From: Gossypium raimondii
Taxonomy: Eukaryota > Streptophyta > Magnoliopsida > Malvales > Malvaceae
Length of the DNA stretch: 64,000 nt
Assembly (NCBI RefSeq): GCF_025698545.1
Contig: NC_068566.1
Span: 43,689,192-43,753,191 of the forward strand
Direction: 5' to 3'
Part shown: in pieces, positions 58,679 to 64,000 of the stretch
Layout of the letters: every line of letters begins with the position of its first letter
How positions within the stretch are numbered: position 1 is the first letter of the stretch
Position numbers and translations under genes: made by a program
The notes under the pieces: model-generated
The model's input: the letters and a program-made list of their open reading frames with translations, nothing else
What the model was told of the DNA's origin: nothing
Database searches by the model: none

Positions 58679-60829
58679 TTGGTGTCACAACACCACAAGT
58701 CAGTGTCATGACATTAGAGTCATTGGAGTATTCTGCCCCCAGTGTCATGACACCCAATTTTCAATGTTACAACACTAACACTGTTTATCCTGATTTGCTC
58801 TGAAAAGGTCCCAAATGACCCCCAAATGCAACCAAACTATAAAGGAAGCCTAGAGATACTCAAATGACTTCAAACAAACTTAAATATGTTATTATAAAGT
58901 GTTCAGATGCTTTAAGTTAAGTGGGCTTTGTGCTCATATGTGATACCCATTACTTGAGATATATTAGTTTAATCCGAGTAAGGGGTGTTCCACCACATTT
59001 CAATTGTGGATTGGTCATTTAGTGCCATGTCATTTTCCGTAACGGCTTGGGTTAAACTAGTGGACGAATCTATTCCACAAGCACCAAATTAAAAAAAAAA
59101 AACCATAAGTACCACATTAAAAAAAGATGTATAGTTTTGGTACTAAACAACATATTAACCCTTGTAAAAAAATGATATATAACATCTTTTTGGAGCATTG
59201 GTTGAAATTTCTTTTTTAATACCTCAATGTTTCAAGTTTCAACCTTGGTATTACAATATTTTTTAAAAAATATATAAATTATTAAAAGACACAAATAATC
59301 TTATAATAATATTTATTATTTATTAAAAAATATTTTAACCATTTTATCTGAGTTTGTGCCCTATTAACCAACTCCGATAGAGATTTTATTATAATATTAA
59401 TGTTAGAACTGAATCAGAACTCAATTTATGATTCTAAAATTACAAAAATATATAAACAATTTTATATTAATATGCATATATTTTATAACTTAACAACGAA
59501 ATGAATCATTTAAATAAGCTTGAACTTTAAATTTCTTTTAGAATCGGACTTAAGTTCGATTTAACCCATAGATCACCTCTAATCATTCATTCTCACTATA
59601 ATTCAAAGTGAAGAAACTAATCATTTATGTGATAAAAAAATTATTAAAAATTAAATATAATAAATTATTAATATATCAAAATATTTTTAAAGGTATATAA
59701 GTCATTAGAAGTACTAATGACCCATTTGAATGGACGTTTACCTCCAATGTGGTGCGTTTTGTTTTCTTTTTATCTCATGTCATAGTATCACTACAGTCTA
59801 ATCTCACTGCCGTTGCTATTTTTACACTAATCGCAAGTAAACGCACTGTCTATCTAAAATGAACCTAAATCAAATAAGTAATAATCAGCTCCATTTGCAT
59901 TTGCTTTTAGATAAAGTGAGATTCAAATCTAAAACTTGGACCTTAGATTGAAGCAAACCTCATTCTAATATATCAAATATTTGTTTGCAATAGAAAGAGA
60001 AATAGGGAATATTTATGGAAGATTTCCTCCACTCTCCCAATTCCTTCACCTTTTTGACTTTTTCCTATTATCACAAAACCTCAAATTTCAAGCCCACGAG
60101 GCAACTTTGTGAATTTGCTGACGTGGCAGTTCATGATTAGTAGGGACCCCAATGCCCACGTGATCCCAAGAGTTGCATCACGTGGCCTAGGAGGTACCAA
60201 CCTCTCTGCTGGTAACTGGTTCATATCATAGGACACGCATATATAAATATAGGTCTAATTTTGGTTTTCGTCCCTATATCATACTAAAATTTAGGATTTA
60301 ATCATTTTACTATAATTGTGCATAATTTAATCTTTTGTTTTTATGATCTTATTAGTAAATCCAAATTAAAAGCATCATTGGATAATATTATTAAAGTGAT
60401 GATGTGTGTGTGCTTAAATAGCCTTAAGCATTAGGCTAACATGTAAGTCTATTATTTGAATATGATTAATTGAATTTTCACATAATATTGATTGTATGAT
60501 CGAATATCAATAAAAATTTTACTAGAAATTAATTGTGTGATTGAATAACAGTAGAAAAAGTCCATGTCATTACTTTAACCATAGCCATTAGCAGTAGAAG
60601 AGTTAAATCTAAAAAATTAGCATAGTAGAGGGGGTAAAACTAAATTAAACCTATAAATATATAGTTTGCTTCAAAAAGGCATTAATAATGGACGCTTAAT
60701 TGGCTTGTGCTTATCAAATCTTTATCCCTTCATAATTATCTTCCTTAATAGTTTCTCTCATTTGTCAGATTTATAACACTCTAATTTGCCTTTGCCCTTT
60801 GCCCTTTGATTCTTTGATTCTTTCTCTCC
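58679..60829. other. intergenic with LTR-like debris
   Basis: 58680-58790 has repeated GTGTCATGACAC-type palindromes, which look like decayed GTGTCGCGACAC motifs of cotton LTRs. The rest is AT-rich with no gene seen. 60100-60200 has short GC-richer words (CACGTGATCC, CACGTGGCC) that could be G-box-like promoter elements of the downstream microRNA gene. Confidence 0.4.
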
Positions 60830-60893
60830 CATTATAAATATATATAAATTGATATATACAGTTTTGCGAGGTTTGGCTGGCTTGCTAAGATGT
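60830..60893 (+). promoter_or_regulatory. TATA box of the MIR530 transcript
   Basis: CCCATTATAAATATATATAA at 60828-60847, a strong TATA element following a CT-rich patch. A start about 30 bases on would lie some 35-40 bases before the mature miR530 sequence. Confidence 0.5.
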
Positions 60894-61062
60894 AGCCTTA
60901 ATCTGCATTTGCACCTGCACCTTCTTTGTTTTCCTCAGTTTGGTTCAGCATCAGAAACTAAACCATGACAGTCTCATGGCAGATCATGTGTTTATAGTGG
61001 TGAAGGGAGATATATTGGAGGGTACAAAGAAGGTGCAGATGTAATTGCAGGTGAATGCCACT
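60894..61062 (+). ncRNA. MIR530: MIR530 microRNA precursor
   Basis: 60904-60923 reads TGCATTTGCACCTGCACCTT, identical to the miR530 mature sequence known from poplar and other eudicots. About 105 bases further on, 61024-61050 (ACAAAGAAGGTGCAGATG then TAATTGCAG) is the complementary arm: its reverse complement pairs with CTGCATTTGCACCTGCACC and the following TTCTTTGT with only about three mismatches. Pairing continues outward (TAGCCTTAATC with GAATGCCACTT region). The miRNA lies on the 5' arm, as in the family. The loop holds a smaller stem (CATGACAGTCTCATG). miR530 directs cleavage of target mRNAs by Argonaute in the cell. In rice a PLUS3-domain transcript is a reported target. Confidence 0.9.
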
Positions 61063-63098
61063 TCTACCATGGAAGCAAACTCCAGCTCCTATCATATATA
61101 CATGTAAGTATTTATGTTTTTATTTCCATTGTGTGATTCTTAAAGAAGGGCCAAAAGGGCTTTTAAGTTTTTCAGGTCTTCCTTAGATAAATAAAGATCC
61201 TAGCAGCAGCCATGAATAATATACTAATGAAGCTTTGAAGAGGTTCCATTAGAATTTACAACATTTCTATTTTCTAGAGCTTCTTAAAATAAGGGTGATC
61301 TTAGATTAAGATGAACTTTTTAAAATCCTTCTATATTCTCTCTATTAAATTTAATATGAAATTAAATCGAATCTTTAAATGGAATAGAATTAAAAGCTTT
61401 ACTTAACAGACATTAAACTCAACCAAGTATACATGGTGATATACATCACTGATTTCCTAAGCTTTTTAATGGGTATTTCTTCCTCCATCTATCCCTTTCT
61501 TTGTCTTCTTATAAAATATTGTGGTCCTCCATCTTCTTATAAAATATTATATGTTGATTATAATTATTTGTCAGTCTTTGTATTTATAGAACCTCATGAT
61601 CACAAACCTCCAAAAGGGCTTGAGATGTTAGTATTTTTCATCTTAATTTGGTCTTTAACCCTAACTATCTGAATAAATAGTTTAGTATCCCTTTGCAATT
61701 TATTATAAAAATATAGTATGTTTAAAATTTATTTAAAAAATATATGATGAGTTTTTGATTATTTAAAAAAAATATAATAGTTTTATTCTTTCTAAATTAT
61801 TTTATCATGTCAGATGATGGGTTTATTGTACGTGTGACATATATCACGCTTCATAATCTTTTTAGAAAAAAATTAGATTTGATTGTCGCATGTTCGTTTA
61901 TGGTGAAACTACCATGACAAGTGACAATTTCACTTGAAGTTCACACATGAAAATCCAAGCAAATATTATTATTTTTAAAATTTAAATTGTAACATGTATC
62001 TCATACATAACAAATCCGTCATTTGAAAAAGATTGGCTATACACATGCATATATATGAAGCCTGGTTTTTACCCATATGTGCAGAAGTGCCCCCAAGCCT
62101 ATTTCTTGTTAAGCTTCTTCATTAAAATTTTCAGCTGTTGTTTCCTTTCTGGTTCTCAATCAACTTTACTGCATTACAGAGGTTGTCAGTTTTACAAGAT
62201 AATGCATAGCTAATAATCTTTTTACTTGAGAGATGTGGCTATCTGTTGTAGCATGCTTTTGAGTTGAGTTCATTGTTTTGAAGTATGTTATGTGTTACTG
62301 CGAAAGGTAAGCAGCTATACATTGTCATGGTATAGGATCTTCAGAGGTTATAATATATGTTTCTTCCATTGCTCAAGGAAGGACATTTAAAGAAAATATA
62401 TGTTTGTAAACAACAAGGATGGCTACAACTCGTATTGCATAAATGGGTTTTTTGAGAGTGTTTTGTTTTGGGAATAACTTTCTTTCATTAGTATTTACTG
62501 TCTCATTAACTCTCGGGTTTTTCAGTTGCCCTAAATCTTTATATTGCCTCTTCTTTTCTTGTTGCTATGATAAATAAGGTTCAGATATTGCCTATGATCT
62601 GCAATAATATTCAATGTTCCAAGCAATTCAATGAACTAATATTAGGGTCCCATTTGAGCTTATCAATGTGGTGATGGGGTCTTTTGACACTCCATGAGAT
62701 CCTGTAGGTTTAATCCAATCTCTTAACCTCACCACTTTAGCTTCCCTTACAGTGAAGGAGTCTCCGGACATTTGCGAAGTCCGTGCCTTCCGTCTGGTCG
62801 TCCTTGGACAGGTCTTATAATCATATAGCGACCGTTTAGTTTACTTTGAAATTGCAGTAATCTGCACCAAGTGTCTCAGCAATGATGTTCATCTTCCATA
62901 TACATACATAAAATGCACAAAACAATGGTTTACAACACAAATGATGTTTTCGAGGAACTGAAACATTTATTGACCCAATAATCTGTTGTTCGTTGTAATT
63001 TTACCCCAATAATATAGTTACAAATTTAGACAAAGACAGCTTTAACTTAACCGCTAGTTTGTATTCATGCTATGTGCCTAAAACAGAATTATAGAATT
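61063..63098. other. intergenic, no gene recognised
   Basis: AT-rich. 62690-62820 is less AT-rich with a small stem (TCCGGACATTTGC/GAAGTCCG) but fits no RNA family or protein I recognise. About 62880-63098 is presumably the 3' UTR of the 4CL-like gene. Confidence 0.35.
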
Positions 63099-63960
63099 TC
63101 ACATTTTGGATCTTACTTTGGCTATAAGTTCTCTCCTCAGGATTTTCCCTGATACCGACTTTGGGACACTGCTTACGAATGTGACCTTCCTTAACCTTTT
63201 GAAAGGTGCCACCTGCAAAGGTGAAAAACAGCTTCGGTTTTATAAGGTCTTCCTATTTCATTGGAAGGGAAAAAGACTTCACTTAAAAATGGCTATCGAT
63301 TTATTTGGATATCGTACCTGCTTAGCAATAAACTTTAGAACATCTTCTTCGGTTAACGAACTGTTGGGTGAGCGAACAACGTATGCAACTGGGACCTCAC
63401 CAGCTTCATCATCAGGATATCTGTAGTGTGGTGAAATATGTGTTAACTCCCAATGATATCTTTACAAGGAAGAACTCAGGTATTTTCCCAGCTTTAGATT
63501 ATGCAAACAGTTAACAATTTTTGGGTATAACTTACGGGATAGTGACAGCATCCACTATTTCAGGGTGAGATACAAGTAGACCTTCAAGCTCTGCTGGTGC
63601 AATCTGGTGAGTTATTTATGAAGCAAATCAAAGGCTTTAGTTTAGAAGGAAACACATTAAATCATGCACATATAACTTTGGGGTCACCACAAAGACTTAC
63701 ACATATAGATAGTTAAACCAGAACACTACAGCATAGGAACTGTCTATGCAACTATAACTCTTACGTGAAAATGAGCATTCAACGTAGAACCAATTGGCAA
63801 TTGAAATAAGTTACCTGGAAACCTTTGTACTTGATCAACTCCTTAATTCTGTCAACAACATAGAGATAACCGTTCTCGTTGAAGTATCCAAGATCTCCAG
63901 TATGCACCCAACCCTTTTCATCTATTGTCTGTTTAGTTGCCTCAGGATTGTTGAAGTATC
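63099..63960 (-). CDS. 4-coumarate:CoA ligase-like protein, 3' part (partial, runs off the right edge)
   Basis: Exons within the window: 63815-63960, 63536-63603, 63318-63420, 63099-63212, all in frame with GT-AG introns. 63961-64000 is intron and the N-terminal two thirds lie outside. The family forms acyl-adenylates and then CoA thioesters of aromatic or fatty acids. Visible motifs: [28 protein letters not shown] (hinge region), then [34 protein letters not shown], and SGKILRREL with the catalytic Lys. The protein ends RSKM. SKM is a plant type-1 peroxisomal signal, so it belongs with the peroxisomal 4CL-likes (At4g05160 is my best guess), not cytosolic lignin 4CL. No breaks seen in this part. 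Confidence 0.9.
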
Positions 63961-64000
63961 CTGAAAATAGTAATTGGAAATTGCAGTGTCAGTGAAAATA

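Noticed and set aside
62690-62820. tRNA or structured RNA in a GC-richer patch
   Set aside because: Only one short stem can be drawn. No tRNA arms, GGTTCGAATCC-like T-loop or miRNA-like duplex.
63106-63426. Plus-strand 106-codon frame at the right end
   Set aside because: It is the reverse of the last two exons of the 4CL-like gene plus the intron between them.

Overview
This is a plant nuclear genome window. Split genes have GT-AG introns, protein families are plant-specific (an isoprenylated HMA protein with a C-terminal CaaX box, 4CL-like acyl-activating enzyme, MIR530), and the spaces between genes are AT-rich and full of nested transposons. The repeat families (long-LTR Gypsy elements, a MULE with a SWIM-finger transposase, MITEs with GGGCAAATTACC-type ends) are those I associate with Gossypium (cotton). 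That attribution is recognition, not a computed match. The subgenome cannot be told.

Layout: 1-14.9 kb is repeat territory. A 1.65-kb block occurs twice in direct orientation (1178-2831 and 13296-14927). Between the copies lie a telomere-like minisatellite (2902-4540) and a broken MULE transposase. A hAT MITE (5308-5990) and a large hAT element (6028-13186) are inserted in the MULE, and the hAT is itself split by a solo Gypsy LTR (8007-10724). All three insertions have exact target-site duplications. 15.1-19.3 kb is an intact 14-exon dolichol kinase gene (DOK1/EVAN type). 20.1-27.6 kb holds Gypsy LTR sequence as a large inverted repeat around a decayed gag.

28.1-39.9 kb holds a direct duplication of ABCF1 (GCN20-type ABC protein): the left copy is broken by two 1-base deletions, the right copy is intact. 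A truncated LTR, a Copia relic and a calmodulin-like pseudogene lie between them. 40.5-45.8 kb is a MITE-rich stretch with a tandem array of about 1-kb units, each pairing a fold-back module with an RNase H-like fragment. 48.2-48.6 kb encodes a short uL18-family protein. 53.5-54.9 kb encodes a HIPP3-like metallochaperone. 56.4-58.7 kb is another LTR derivative. About 60.9-61.06 kb is a MIR530 hairpin with its own TATA box. From 63.1 kb to the right edge is the 3' part of a 4CL-like gene with a peroxisomal SKM end.

The genes are independent housekeeping or regulatory loci, not a pathway: ER dolichyl-phosphate supply for glycosylation, translation control (ABCF1), a ribosomal-type protein, metal handling (HIPP), a microRNA and acyl-CoA formation. 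ABCF1 next to HIPP3 matches the Arabidopsis order AT5G60790-AT5G60800, so this part is probably ancestral gene order expanded by transposons. I see no wholly new gene system. The most unusual structures are the MITE/RNase H array, the inverted LTR hairpin, the filler-flanked duplication beside DOK1, and the ABCF1 pair with a homogenised last exon.
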